Origin: Liolophura sinensis
Lineage: Eukaryota > Mollusca > Polyplacophora > Chitonida > Chitonidae
NCBI RefSeq assembly: GCF_032854445.1
Contig: NC_088305.1
Span: 3,107,001-3,171,000, forward strand
Length of the DNA: 64,000 nucleotides
Reading direction: 5' to 3'
The notes under the pieces are model-generated. The model ran no database searches, was not told where the DNA came from, and saw nothing but the letters and a program-made list of their open reading frames with translations. Positions 13,071 to 25,213 of this stretch are shown piece by piece; position 1 is the stretch's first letter; the number at the start of each line of letters is the position of its first letter. Both the position numbers and the translations under genes were made by a program.

Positions 13071-15389
13071 TGTATGTGTATAGGTTGTAGATTTGGACAC
13101 CCCAACACGGCTAGCGTCAAGTAAACAGGTTTTTGCTTATGTGGTCAAATGGTCTCAGAAGCCTTTCATTCCCAACAGAGTTACTCAGAAAAGCTGAGAG
13201 TTTAGACAATGCGACCAATATGACACACAGGACATTTATGGAATTGCCTTTTTTCCATTGCTTGCCGTTTACTAAAGTTTTTTTAGTTGGCTCTTCCCTG
13301 ATGCCAGATGGTGTTACATATTTGCTTTCAGTAGTTTTGTGTTTGATAATGTAACTTTTGCTTTCATCATTGTTCTCAGACTTTGCTATCCTCCACCTCC
13401 ACTCCCCCACCCCCCAGGTAGTTAATGAGAATGAGCCGCCATGTACTGGTATTTTATCTCTACTCTACATTGCAACCTTGGGTTTTCAGTCCATGGTTTA
13501 TGGGGTCAGACAGGAAGGAGTGTATGTATTACAGCTCTGAAACTTGATATGCACAACATTTGGAGGTTCTGACCTCCAGTAGTTGTAATGTTTTCACTTC
13601 TCCTTCCTCATTTTGTTTTCCAGGAGTCTCTGGAGGGAGACGACTAATTTAGTAGAGGGCCAGGATTAGTCCTTAAAAACATGGATGTTTGATGGTTTTG
13701 GTTTACAGTTACTTGTACATCATTATAAGTACACATACATGTAGGCTATACACATGTTTTTTCTTGTTCCTGTCTCCCATTTACTACATTTTCCCGTTAA
13801 AAAAAAAGATGAAACAAATTGATTTGGTGAATGTACATGTGAATACATGTAAATCAAAATATGGGCAACCTGAGTATAAATAGATATACCATTTGCATTT
13901 AAAATTGATAAAAAATGATGTGGTACTCTCTGGAAAAAAGAAAAGTTCATGGAAATTATGCCTGTTTCAAAGAAGAAATGAAGTTGCCAGGGCATTATAC
14001 CTGAGCTATGAATACAGAGTTTAAGAGTACGATGCTAATACTTTAAGTAGATGTAGATGAAAAGACCTTACACAGTTAGCAAGTAAAGAAAGAGCTAGCA
14101 TGTGGACTGCTGTAACATATGTCATGTATGTGTAGGACGTGAGTCACTGGGTTAGTAAGAGGAGGTACAGTTGCATGTACTTGTAAGTTTGGTTTAGGCT
14201 GGTAAATAACTCAGGCTGACCTGAACGCATTAATGAACTGCAGACTCTCCACTTCACGTGGATGGTATTCATGTGGGACTTCTAGAGCTGCATGCATTCT
14301 CCTTTGCCCAGGGCTGTGTTTCAAAGCCATGTTGGGTTACAAGTTTTAATTGTCTGCGTTACAAAACAATTTTTTAAAGCTCAATACTCAAACTTTGCTG
14401 AATGTGTGAACTATGTAGCACTGAATGCATGGGCAGTGAAAACTTTGGTGATTAAACTTCAATCGTTCTTGAAAAACGAAATATTGAAAGCTTGATGCTT
14501 AATCAAACTGAATTTATGTACCAGTCGGCATGCACAGAATGAGCAGTATAAATGTTTACGATTTGATACATATATTTAAGAGGTAAATTTTTATTACAGC
14601 TCACCCTAAAGCCAGAAATTGCTTTGTTAAACGACCACACATGTACATGTAATATGTGGATTTGAAAGACATTCTGTAAGGCGGTAGATGATAAATGTAG
14701 TATACATGTAAATGTACACCGTGTGTGGTGTGAAGGTTGACATAGTGTTGATGTTTGTGTTTGTTTATGTACTTTATTCTTTGACAGCAGCACTTTTGTG
14801 CAAACACTTCACTTTTATATGGAACCCTCACTCTTAGCTAGAGAGGAAAGAGCAGGCCACTGAAAATACCAAGGTTTAGCCCTTTTATTCATAAAAACAC
14901 ATTTTATGTACTGTTTGTTTCAAGAGTCGGACTTTTAGTGGCAAAATATTTTTGGATATGCATACAAGGATATTTAGGTCCTAAATGAGAAGCTATTATG
15001 AAAGTTGAGATAATGGTCTGTTTGGGAAATGAAGCTATATTTTTGAGATTCACGAAATTGTTGTAAATTTCAAAAACAGTTAGTTTTCCGCATTGGATAC
15101 GATTTTACACTTTGCATCCCTGGGGTTTTTCATGTGTTTCAGTTTTACATCTACATGTACATGTAAATAGATTTCAGTAAATCTGTCCCAGTGATCTCTA
15201 ACTTACAAATTGTTGCTTTGGGGGCCCTGTTATCCTCACCCATTTCTCCATGGGTGGGATGAATACCCTCTTAAGGTCATGCTCTACTGGGCACCAACGG
15301 GACAAAACTTTAGTGATTTTTTTTTTATTTCCCTTGATCGGCTCATCAACAAAAGTGTTGAGGGTATACACAGCTTGATTACCCTTTGT
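13071..15389. other. Non-coding stretch, no gene recognised
   Basis: Unique AT-rich DNA with several ACATGTACATGT words (near 14638 and 15155). Two pyrimidine tracts ending in AG, at about 13417 and 13623, resemble acceptors, but the frames behind them (the latter reads ESLEGDD then stop) have no support. An unrecognised 151-codon frame at 15210-15665 begins here. Confidence 0.5.
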
Positions 15390-15823
15390 GTAGTATGCAG
15401 CCCCGAGGCTAGGCACCTGCTGGTCTTGTGCCCGTTGTTTGGCCAGGTTCTTTCAGCAGCCATTGTGGAACGGGACTGTGTCTGGTATCAACCTGTAGCT
15501 CTGTCCTTTGTTCTTGGTAATAGATCGGTACCGCTTTACCCGTGTTTATTGGAATCCGAGTTAGACACGTGGCTTTTTATGAGAGGATATGCATGCCGCG
15601 GCCCTTTGTCCTTTGTCCGGCGTTGTCATTGCAGAGGCTTGTTTGTAATTCTTAGTGCCATCTGAGAGCACCTGTAAGCGAGACCTCCTTTGATCTGACC
15701 AACCAGTGACTTGGTTAGATGTTAACTTTACTTCTTTACCGGGCTCCCAAGAGAGAAGGCATGCACTGAAAAGCTCTCCTCATTACTTCTATCATCATCT
15801 AATTTGCACTTAGTTTTGTGAGA
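15390..15823 (+). promoter_or_regulatory. GC-richer candidate promoter and 5' UTR
   Basis: Composition rises above the flanks, with CpG-containing words such as ccgcggccc, gtccggcg and ccccgagg, and a tandem cctttgt motif at about 15603-15618 that resembles TCF/SOX sites. It lies just upstream of the candidate first exon at 15824. No TATA box is evident. A 151-codon frame at 15210-15665 overlaps the area and resembles no known protein. The promoter reading is inferred from position and composition only. Confidence 0.25.
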
Positions 15824-15898
15824 ATGTCGACTAACAAGGAATTACTGTTATGGTGTTGTTGCCTAGGAGTGAAGAAGTCTGGCAAATACAGATTTATG
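15824..15898 (+). CDS. Candidate alternative first coding exon with Cys cluster
   Basis: The ATG at 15824 has A at -3 and opens 25 codons that begin MSTNKELLLWCCC and then turn basic (VKKSGKYRF). A good donor ATG|gtgagt follows at 15899. Three adjacent cysteines behind a short leucine-rich stretch, followed by basic residues, resemble N-terminal palmitoylation motifs that hold adaptor proteins at membranes. The exon ends in phase 0, and the MRL exon acceptor at 37969 is also phase 0, so direct splicing would keep frame and give an isoform lacking the usual N-terminal talin-binding helix. MRL genes such as mig-10 are known to use alternative N-termini. The assignment to this gene is inferred: I did not recognise the peptide, and the intron would be 22 kb. 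It could belong to another transcript or be chance. Confidence 0.4.
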
Positions 15899-16137
15899 GT
15901 GAGTTAAAAAATTTGATTTCCCAGAAATAACCACTTCTTCTTTGAGGATGCTGTGAAATATGAAATCTAGGCACAGGTGATTTCCAGTGCTGATTGAATT
16001 GGCTGTCATCTTCCACCTTAATCATCTTAACTGGCCACACTGTACAAATAAAAAGGTTTTTACTTTGTAATATGTGAATTGTGCCATGAAGTTATAAAAT
16101 TAAATCTAGTTAAAAAGTTGTTTAGGTGTACATGTAG

Positions 16138-16798
16138 CTCAGGTTTATCCTAGAATCCTGGTAACTTAGGTTTATCTTAGTACACTGTAGCTCAGGTTTA
16201 TCCTAGAATCCTAGTAACTCAGGTTTATCTTAGTACACTGTAGCTCAGGTTTATCCTAGAATCCTAGTAACTTAGGTTTATCCTAGAATCCTAGTAACTC
16301 AGGTTTATCTTAGTACACTGTAGCTCAGGTTTATCCTAGAATCCTAGTAGCTCAGGTTTATCCTAGAATCCTAGTAACTCAGGTTTATCTTAGGACACTG
16401 TAGCTCAGGTTTATCCTAGAATCCTGGTAACTCAGGTTTATCTTAATACACTGTAGCTCAGGTTTATCCTAGAATCCTGGTAACTCAGGTTTATCCTAGA
16501 ATCCTAGTAACTTAGGTTTATCCTAGAATCCTAGTAACTCAGGTTTATCTTAGGACACTGTAGCTCAGGTTTATCCTAGAATCCTAGTAACTCAGGTTTC
16601 TCCTAGAATCCTAGTAACTCAGGTTTATCCTAGAATCCTAGTAGCTCAGGTTTATCCTAGTACACTGTAGCTCAGGTTTATCCTAGAATCCTAGTAACTC
16701 AGGTTTATCCTAGAATCCTAGTAACTCAGGTTTATCCTAGTACACTGTAGCTCAGGTTTATCCTAGAATCCTAGTAGATCCTAGATCCTAGAATCCTA
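16138..16798 (+). repeat. Compound minisatellite with 26- and 27-bp units
   Basis: Two related units are intermixed. The 27-bp type is 'ctcaggtttatcctagaa' plus 'tcctagtaa'. The 26-bp type is 'ctcaggtttatcttag' plus 'tacactgtag'. They share the first dozen bases and follow each other in irregular order, about 25 units in total. The right end decays into short 'atcctag' repeats. Confidence 0.92.
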
Positions 16799-17161
16799 CC
16801 TCTAGGAGTGTAGGTTGATCCATGTGTCAATCAGTCCTGCCCTTCAGTGCATCCACACATACCAGTATTGTGCAGGTGTTTGGCATAATGTGCATATGAA
16901 TCTGGCTGGGGTGCATTTTGAAATTTGCATTCTGTCGGATCCATACCTAGGACTGATTTAATCACATATTAAACTTGTCTATGTGTCTATGTAGTTGCCG
17001 TCATTCCTCGTTATGTCTGTGTGTTTAATTAAACATATACTGAATACTGGTAATTATGACTCATTTAATTGCACTTACATATAGAATCTCTGCGTGCAAC
17101 ATGGCGATACAATTTGTGGTAGACAAGTGATGGTCAGCCAACAGTATAGACAATACAAACA

Positions 17162-17300
17162 ATCCCAAAAAAAAAAAAAAAGCCCTACATGGTGACCAGG
17201 GCCCATAAGCAGTGATAGGGGGTGAATCTATAAATCCCCTGGCCATGGTTGGTATTGAACCCACACCTTCAGTGTCATATTGATCTAAAGGCTAGACAAC
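17162..17300 (-). mobile_element. Possible second tRNA-derived element
   Basis: Read on the minus strand this contains 'gtgtgggttcaataccaa', close to a tRNA B box (GGTTCAATACC), about 45 bp after 'gttgtctagcctttagatc'. The other edge is a 15-base A-run on the plus strand at about 17167-17181. It is not the main SINE family of the window. Boundaries are uncertain and no target duplication was found. Confidence 0.3.
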
Positions 17301-17530
17301 GGCCCAGTCCCTCTACACATATACACATGTATTCTACAATTTTTGTATGGGTATCAAGTCAGTAGCCTATCCCTTTTTGTATGTACATGTAGAAGCAGGT
17401 CAGTGTGGTTAATCGCATCAAAGACTTTGTCATTATTTCCTGTGGCCATCATATACGTGTATGTGGAAATGTAAATGGGGTATGGGCATCATGATGCAGG
17501 TGGAAGGTGATGCACAGGTATGACATGGGC

Positions 17531-18594
17531 GTTCATGTAGAAGCTGTAAGAGGATGGACACGTACATGTAGAAGCTGTTATAGGATGGACATGTACATGT
17601 AGAAGCTGTAAGAGGATGGACACGTACATGTAGAAGCTGTAAGAGGATGGACACGTACATGTAGAAGCTGTAAGAGGATGGACACGTACATGTAGAAGCT
17701 GTAAGAGGATGGACACGCACATGTAGAAGCTGTTATAGGATGGACATGTACATGTAGAAGCTATAAGAGGATGGACACGTACATGTAGAAGCTGTTATAG
17801 GATGGACACGTACATGTAGAAGCTGTAAGAGGATGGACACGTACATGTAGAAGCTGTAAGGGGATGGACATGTACATGTAGAAGCTGTTATAGGATGGAC
17901 ACGTACATGTAGAAGCTATAAGAGGATGGACACGTACATGTAGAAGCTGTAAGAGGATGGACAAGTACATGTAGAAACTGTAAGAGGATGGACACGTACA
18001 TGTAGAAACTGTAAGAGGATGGACACGTACATGTAGAAGCTGTAAGAGGATGGACATGTACATGTAGAAGCTGTAAGAGGATGGACACGTACATGTAGAA
18101 ACTGTAAGAGGATGGACACGTACATGTAGAAGCTATTATAGGATGGACACGTACATGTAGAAGCTATAAGAGGATGGACACGTACATGTAGAAGCTGTAA
18201 GAGGATGGACATGTACATGTAGAAGCTGTTATAGGATGGACATGTACATGTAGAAGCTGTAAGAGGGTGGACACGTACATGTAGAAACTGTAAGAGGATG
18301 GACACGTACATGTAGAAGCTATTATAGGATGGACACGTACATGTAGAAGCTATAAGAGGATAGACACGTACATGTAGAAGCTGTAAGAGGATGGACATGT
18401 ACATGTAGAAGCTGTTATAGGATGGACACGTACATGTAGAAGCTGTAAGAGGATGGACACGTACATGTTGAAGCTGTAAGGGGATGGACATGTACATGTA
18501 GAAGCTGTTATAGGATGGACAAGTACATGTAGAAGCTGTAAGAGGATGGACATGTACATGTAGAAGCTGTAAGGGGATGGACATGTACATGTAT
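17531..18594 (+). repeat. Minisatellite, 31-bp unit, about 34 copies
   Basis: The unit is 'atggacacgtacatgtagaa' plus 'gctgtaagagg'. Two main versions alternate irregularly, 'gctgtaagagg' and 'gctgttatagg'. Because 31 is not divisible by three and the minus strand lacks stops in all phases, minus-strand frames cycle through all three readings of the unit (for example 17916-18644). They encode only repeat peptide. Confidence 0.94.
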
Positions 18595-18796
18595 AGTACA
18601 CGAAGGAAAGGCTTGTCGGTTGTTGGTGTATTAGTTGTGACCATTCATGTACATGTACTCACTGTGAACTATGTGCGTAGAATTATGGTGTAAGACTATT
18701 AGCATTTCTCGTCCTGTGCTGTTGGAATGGGTGAAATCATTGGAGAAACGGGAGTACTGTGAACAGTATGTACAGAAAGGATAAGGGGTATATATC

Positions 18797-18831
18797 GGGT
18801 GGGGTGGGGTGGTGGTGGTGAGGAATCCTCC
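18797..18831 (+). repeat. G-rich simple repeat
   Basis: 'gggtggggtggggtgg' runs on into tggtggtg. The run fits the four G-tract pattern of a G-quadruplex on the plus strand. Confidence 0.6.
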
Positions 18832-18854
18832 CTAAAACATGGTTTATTGTTACC

Positions 18855-19140
18855 GTCTTATTTATTTGATTTATTTATTTATTTAATTGATTTATGTTTT
18901 ACGCTGTGCTCAAGAATATTTCACTTATACGACAGCGGCCAGCATTATGGTGGGTGGAAACAGGGCACAGCCCGAGGGAAACCCACGACCATCCGTAGGT
19001 TGCTGCCAGACCTACCCACTTACGGCCGGAGAGGAAGCCAGCATGAGCTGGACTTGAACTCACAGTGATCGCATTGATGAGAGACTCCTGGGTCATTACA
19101 CTGCGCTAGCACGTTAACCGACTGAGCCACGGAGGCCCCC
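18855..19140 (-). mobile_element. Full-length SINE with 8-bp target duplication
   Basis: Minus-strand copy: the head 'gggggcctccgtggctcag' is at the right edge and the AAATA-type tail at the left edge (18856-18890). TTGTTACC at 18847-18854 and again at 19141-19148 flanks it, as expected for target-primed retrotransposition. Tail sequence 'agtgaaatattcttgagc' and B-box-like 'gtgagttcaagtcc' are intact. Confidence 0.9.
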
Positions 19141-22100
19141 TTGTTACCATGTTCTGGTGTCTTATGTCAAAATTGAGTGCTAATATCATCTTCTGAAAAC
19201 TTCTTAACCCTTGACTGATGAAAATGCATGTATAGTAACCTAGGTGTCGGGTGATTCAGCTGCAGCTTCTAGTCAGGCAGTTTACAAGTATATGTATGCT
19301 GTGTCGCTAAGGGTGGTGCTTCCCCAGCCTAGTTTACTCCAGTCATGTAGTGTTCCTGAAGACCGGGGTATGAGTTAAAAATTTTGTTTTAGTGCAACAT
19401 TAAGAGGTTATGTACAGATCAAACTAATTCACGTAGCACATCAGGTCTGGAAATGCATGTAGGCAGCAGGACAATGACAACATCCTTCACCACATAGTAT
19501 TTTAATAAGGGCTGGCTGTTCACTACTGGACAAACGTGCCATGTAAAATCACCAACTATTTTACAGTAATGTGAATTGCAAGAAGAAATGAACAGTATGT
19601 CCTGCACAGCTTAAAATTGTTGTTTCCAGGGTTGCTCCGGCTGTAACATCTAAATAAATAAATAAATAATACTGTGCTCTGATGAGTGCTTTTACTCCTC
19701 TAATAGTTTACCTTTTAACATACAAGTAGATTTAGCCAGAATTTGAAATCAGGCTGTCTCATTTCCAGTTTTCTCCTACTTTTCCAGTCTTTCTCACTTT
19801 TCCTGTCTCTCCCATGTTAACTTAGTCAGAATAGGGCGTCTCAAAGACACTGAGACTATTCCCTGGCTGGACCTATGCCTTTTACACATGCAGATAAGTA
19901 AAGTACATGTACATCTAGCATGGACAGAATTGCTTCCCAAAATGGTGAACCAAGACTGTAGGCTTGTATTAACATCAGGACCGGAGCAGCTGTACTGCAG
20001 ACTGGACACACATTAATAGTTATAATTAAGAAATTGCTGAAAGACTAATGAATAAAACAGATGCATATACACATGTAATGGTAATTAAGGGGTAGTTATT
20101 ACCTTAACTGGGTTAATGTGGGTTGTTTTTGTCTGTGTGTGGTTAACAAAGGCCAAAAAAAGAAAGTCTTGATCAATTGGCGTGCAGTTGTACACAGGTG
20201 AGCGTGGAAAGAAGTGATTTTGTTGATGAGTATTAAGTACTAAAGTGTTGGTGTTAGCCCGGGGAAGCCGGTGGGGGGTGGGGGGTGGATTCGCTCTTGC
20301 TGTAGGTGAAATATGCTTTTGTCGCTTGGGTGCCTGTTTACAGTCAGAAGCATACATCCTGCAGTTATTAATTTTCCCGTTGTGTTTGACAGTTTTTTTC
20401 ACTATGTGTCAAGAGTAGAAGTACCCTCCGTTCTTTGTTTTTTTTACCAGCATGCAGCCATGAGCTTAGGCCTGGAGATTCTGTTATAGCTGGGTCTATC
20501 TGCTTCTAAAACAGACAGACTACACAAGTATGCTAGGTAGATATAAATAGATATAGAGTTGATGAATTTCTCCCCAAGCCTGTCCCAGTCCAGTCGCACA
20601 TGTGAGCGAGTTGAGCAGGCAGTAGCTAGCGGGCTTTTCAACCTGCTGGCTGGGAATTTGAATTCAAGCTGGGAATGATTCATCCTGAGTAGACCAGTAC
20701 CAGTTTTGAAATTGCGTGGCCTTAATTCAGAGTTTCTCTTGTTCGCTAGCTATCCGAATTGTAAGCTGAAATTCAGTTACATGTAGGTCTGCAGTGTTGT
20801 TAAGTTGAAGACCTCACAGTGCCTTGGCTTTCCCTGTCAGTTTTTACACCTGTGATCTACCTGTGTTAATGAGATTTACGTCAGGCAGGTGAAAGAGTGT
20901 TTACCTGGATTGTGTACCAACAAGCAGCACCTCCAAGTTACATGTAGACAGTTAATTTGATTCGCTGGGTTTTACATGTACATGCAACTCAGAATCTCTG
21001 AGTTTTTTCTGAAGTGGGCTGTGAAAATGTGTCCTGTTTTACTTGCGAGTCATTCATTGTGGATTTTACTTCAAAAGGATTACCTTGCTTAAGCACATCA
21101 GGTATATATACTATAGTTCATCTCGTCTGATTTGTATGGTACAGGTATGTGACATTTAACGTTTGATCTTTTCATATCTACTGTAATTTAATATTTACTC
21201 TTTAAATGTCATACTATGGATTCATTTTTCAGTTGCCTTGTTGGGCTTAATTGTAAAATCGTCTAAATGTGGTTTCATTCTAGGATGATGTTAACCTTTA
21301 TAATTTTTTTCCTACTTAAATCAGATAATCTTTCATTTAGTTTCCTTGGCTCATTACTGAAAATCAGATGATGTTTACCTAAATTTCATGTTATTTTTTG
21401 AAGAAAAAAAAAATGAAAAGAATATTTTCATAAAGCGTTAATAAACATTTCATGCCAAGGTATTTTACTCATCCAAATTTGTAGAGTGTCACATGTACAT
21501 TTATAACATTTTCAAGTAATACACATACATGTATGTAAAAGGCAATTTTTGTATGGAAATAAGGAAGTCCTGAAGATTGATTTTACGGTGTGAGGGTCTT
21601 CAAGATTAATAATTCATACCAGTAAAAAACTTTTCATATCGTAGTGGATTCATGGTAGTTACTGTTTTCTTAAAAAAAAACTGCATGGATTGACTATTTT
21701 TCACCATATGTACAGGTAGCTTGGACAATGTATTAAATTTCGTGTTAGAAGTATGTGTATTGCTAGCATATGAATAATTAAGTGAATAGTGCTTCTGTCA
21801 GTATCACCTAAGATAAAAATGTATTTGCTGGGAGAGAGGGGAGGGAGAAGAGCTGAGCTAGGTCACTGGAACATCAGTATATAACGCAAGCAGGTGAATT
21901 AAGGTGACACTGAAATTGTTTTCATGCTTCGACAGTTTCTGATCAACTTTGGCAAGTTAACATCTATAAAGTGGTCAGTAGCTTTGGGCAGTGCCAATAT
22001 AATGGACGTCCCAGTTTCTTATTTTAGCAGTTAGATCCCCACTGAAATTGTGATGTCCTTTTGAAACAGATATCATATAACTATACCTGCATTTATCTGC

Positions 22101-22760
22101 ACCTTAAACTGTTGTGATTAAAGTTCATGTTTTAAAATCGAAATGTAATTAAGTCTCTAAATACATTTTGATGTCCTCTCCCGACAGGTGTACATGTATA
22201 ATAACACTATCAATAAAATCTGCATATTTGTTGATTGCTGGGATTGATGGAGTACAGTCAGGTTACAATGTATAAATGTTGGTATACCGTGTATACAATG
22301 TAGGTAGTTAAAGTTCAGTGAGGGGGCCCAGTGCAACTCATTTGGTCAACAGCTAGATGTATAAGCCCCCCTGCACCCCCCCCCCCCCCCTTATAGGTAG
22401 GGCAGACAACAATAACACCACCGGTTACTCGCACCGGAACTTCATACAGGTGAAAAACTGAAAGGTGTGTTCACTATTTAGGTCCTGTTAGCATTAAGTC
22501 ATAGTTTATTTAGTATCTCGCCTCTCCACATGCCCCGCAGTAGTATGCACCGAGCTCCATTTTACACCACAAACTTCAGTTTGAAAGAACAATTTGTGTA
22601 GTCGTGGCAAAAATCTATATATAAATAGACATCACACTACATTTGTGTGGGCAAATGCATGCATGGACATTATCTATTATACACCTGACTGTGGTTGTTT
22701 AATATTAAGTGTCTTGAGGGTAAATTAAGCCTTGTATTAAATTCCTAGACAGGACTACAG

Positions 22761-22763
<3 letters not shown>

Positions 22764-22791
<28 letters not shown>
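22764..22791. repeat. (TA)n microsatellite
   Basis: Fourteen consecutive TA dinucleotides. Confidence 0.95.
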
Positions 22792-22792
<1 letters not shown>

Positions 22793-25187
22793 TGTACTGC
22801 ATTAGGACCAATCTGGCAATAAATTTTTAACCTGACTTAGGTTTTAATGCACTTCGAAAAACTTTTTTAAAAATCTTTAAAAAGTCACCAAGACTTTTCG
22901 TGAAGACTACTTTTAGCGCTAACCCAATTACTAAACGTCTTTTACAGTCAATATTTCAGCATGAAATGTCCAGAAATACGCTGAAGTATGTTGAGTACAA
23001 GATGATTTTGTTCTTCAAATAACTACTGCTTGTGCTTTATGGGTATTTTAATTTCGTAAATGTCACCTATATTTGCATGTATTCTTCTACTAGGACATTA
23101 TATGTTGTCTGGTAAAGTATGGCAAAAGAGCCAAAGAAAGCATTTCAAAAAGATGATGAATGTGGGTTTGCTTTACAGCCTTTGCATTTAATTTAATTTT
23201 AGTTAAAACAATTAATGTTTAAGGCATTAAGCTGCATGGGGAACTCACACTTCACTGTTCATAAGCTGTCTGACCTAATTTCTGGATGTGATGTGTGCAT
23301 GTACTGGCTTCTGGGGGCAATGGATTTTTAATTACGGGTAGATGGTCAGGTCAGAAAGACGTCGAACAGGATTACACCCACAAGATCTACCCAGTGCTTC
23401 TCGCTTTGTCTGACAATGGCAGGTCCTTAACACTGCTCCCTTTGTTACCTCAGGACACTAAAAAAAGGAAGTGGCGGATGGAATAGAGAAGTGATGAAAC
23501 TGACTTACAGCCTTGGATTCCACATATTTGACAGGTGTGGATACATCGTTTGTATTAATCAATATACCTGTAATGTAGTGATGCTACAGGTAGATGTAAG
23601 GTCACATATGTTACCTGAACACTGGAGTTTGTTCGCTTGTGGTTTTGGCAATGATGGTCAAGATAGACCCATTTTGTTAAGTTGTAAACATGCATGTGCG
23701 AAACGTTTTACGTTATTTCTAACGTTCGTTTGTAGTGAGCGTATTGTGGACAACATGCACATCGATTCTGTAAGTTGTGAGTTTTCAGTCCAAGATGTCA
23801 ATGTCTTGGGGAAAATGGGCAGAATGCAAATGCTTATCGTACACATGTACATATTACAGTATACGTGAACACCATCACCGCCCAGCCCCACCCACCCCCA
23901 CCCAAGCACATCTCTCAGCATCCCTGTTTTCACTCCCCAGCTGTCAAAAGGAGCATGTGAAATATGATGAGTGTGAGAGGTCTATCTTCTAACCCCTGTT
24001 ACTTGAGGAGTACTTGTGCATATACATGGATATAGCATAAAGATAGGTGTGGGGGAGGGGGGGGGGAAGAAGTGGACAGGCCCTTAAACCTTGCTGAACC
24101 ACCTCACACTGGTCAGCTGCTGGTCAGGTGACTAAAATACCATGTACCATGTTTACCCTGCCTCTTCTCGCTTCATCAGATGCATTCCTTGTTAAAAATA
24201 CTTGCTGCCCCTCCGTTGTTCAGGACACAAGGGCGATACTGACACGTTCACTTCGGGGTCTTCTTCGCATATTTGTGACAATGCCTCACCAACGGCGGAG
24301 ACTTTTTCTCTTCTTCTCTGAGGGGTAAATATTTGCTGAAGATGTTTTTTTGGAGGGTTTTGTTTTGTTTTTTTCTTTCTCTCTGTCTCTTTTTGTATGC
24401 ATGTTGTTTTGCCAGTGTTAATTGTTGCCACAGGCAAGGGTTTGTTCTCAATCAGAACGTTCAACTCCAGCTTAACCTGGCTGGTCCAGTTTGATAGGTT
24501 CCTATTCCAGACATGTAGGAAAGTGTACATGTACTTGTTTTACTTGATCAGTATACCTGTAGTATGTATCATAAAATGTGTTGAAATTACACCATTCACT
24601 AATTGTCTTCATTTACTTGTACATGTGCATGAGTATGTTTTAGCGAAGTAAGTTCTTCTATTGTAGAAATATGTAAGAAAAACAAAAAAACATGTATGCC
24701 CATATTCACATTAACTTTGTCCTCCCTCAAAAAGTTAATGTTTTCAGTTCAGGCCCCTCGTTAATTTAATGGCCCATAAAAATTTGACCCACTGTCACCC
24801 CAACCACCAGACAGATCGTGCTGGTCGTAGTTCCAGGTACATTAAAAAAGATCTAAATGATCATACCACTACAAAAGTTAAAATGTCTAAAAGAATCCGC
24901 TACATGTACCGTGTGGTTATTAACGATGACAAAGTAAGAAAGGAGAGGGAAAATAACTGCGATCATTTGATATACATGTGTTTGTGAGGTGAACTTGACT
25001 TAATATCACTTGTGCAAGATTGAATTCTGCCTATAAGCAAGGTGTCATTTTATGTCAATTTGTATGTTGTTTTACAACAGTTATGTAGCTGGAAAGACTT
25101 TGGCTGATAGGAGCAGCAATATTGGGTACTTAACATCGTTTGAGGGTACCTGAGGTCTCTCTCTACCCTCAACCTCCTTCAAGCCCT

Positions 25188-25213
25188 GGGGGGGTGGGGG
25201 GGCGGAGGGGGGG
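25188..25213 (+). repeat. G-run with quadruplex potential
   Basis: Long G-tracts are separated by single T, C and A positions, giving four or more runs of at least two to seven G within 26 bases. This is one of the two strongest quadruplex-type runs in the window. Confidence 0.6.

Noticed and set aside
15210-15665. 151-codon plus-strand frame
   Set aside because: No recognisable domain. It sits in a GC-richer block where stop codons are rarer. Kept only as part of the candidate promoter region.
23295-23868. Two adjacent plus-strand open frames (63 and 125 codons) that look moderately protein-like
   Set aside because: They are in different frames, match no domain I recognise, and lack good acceptor and donor sites.
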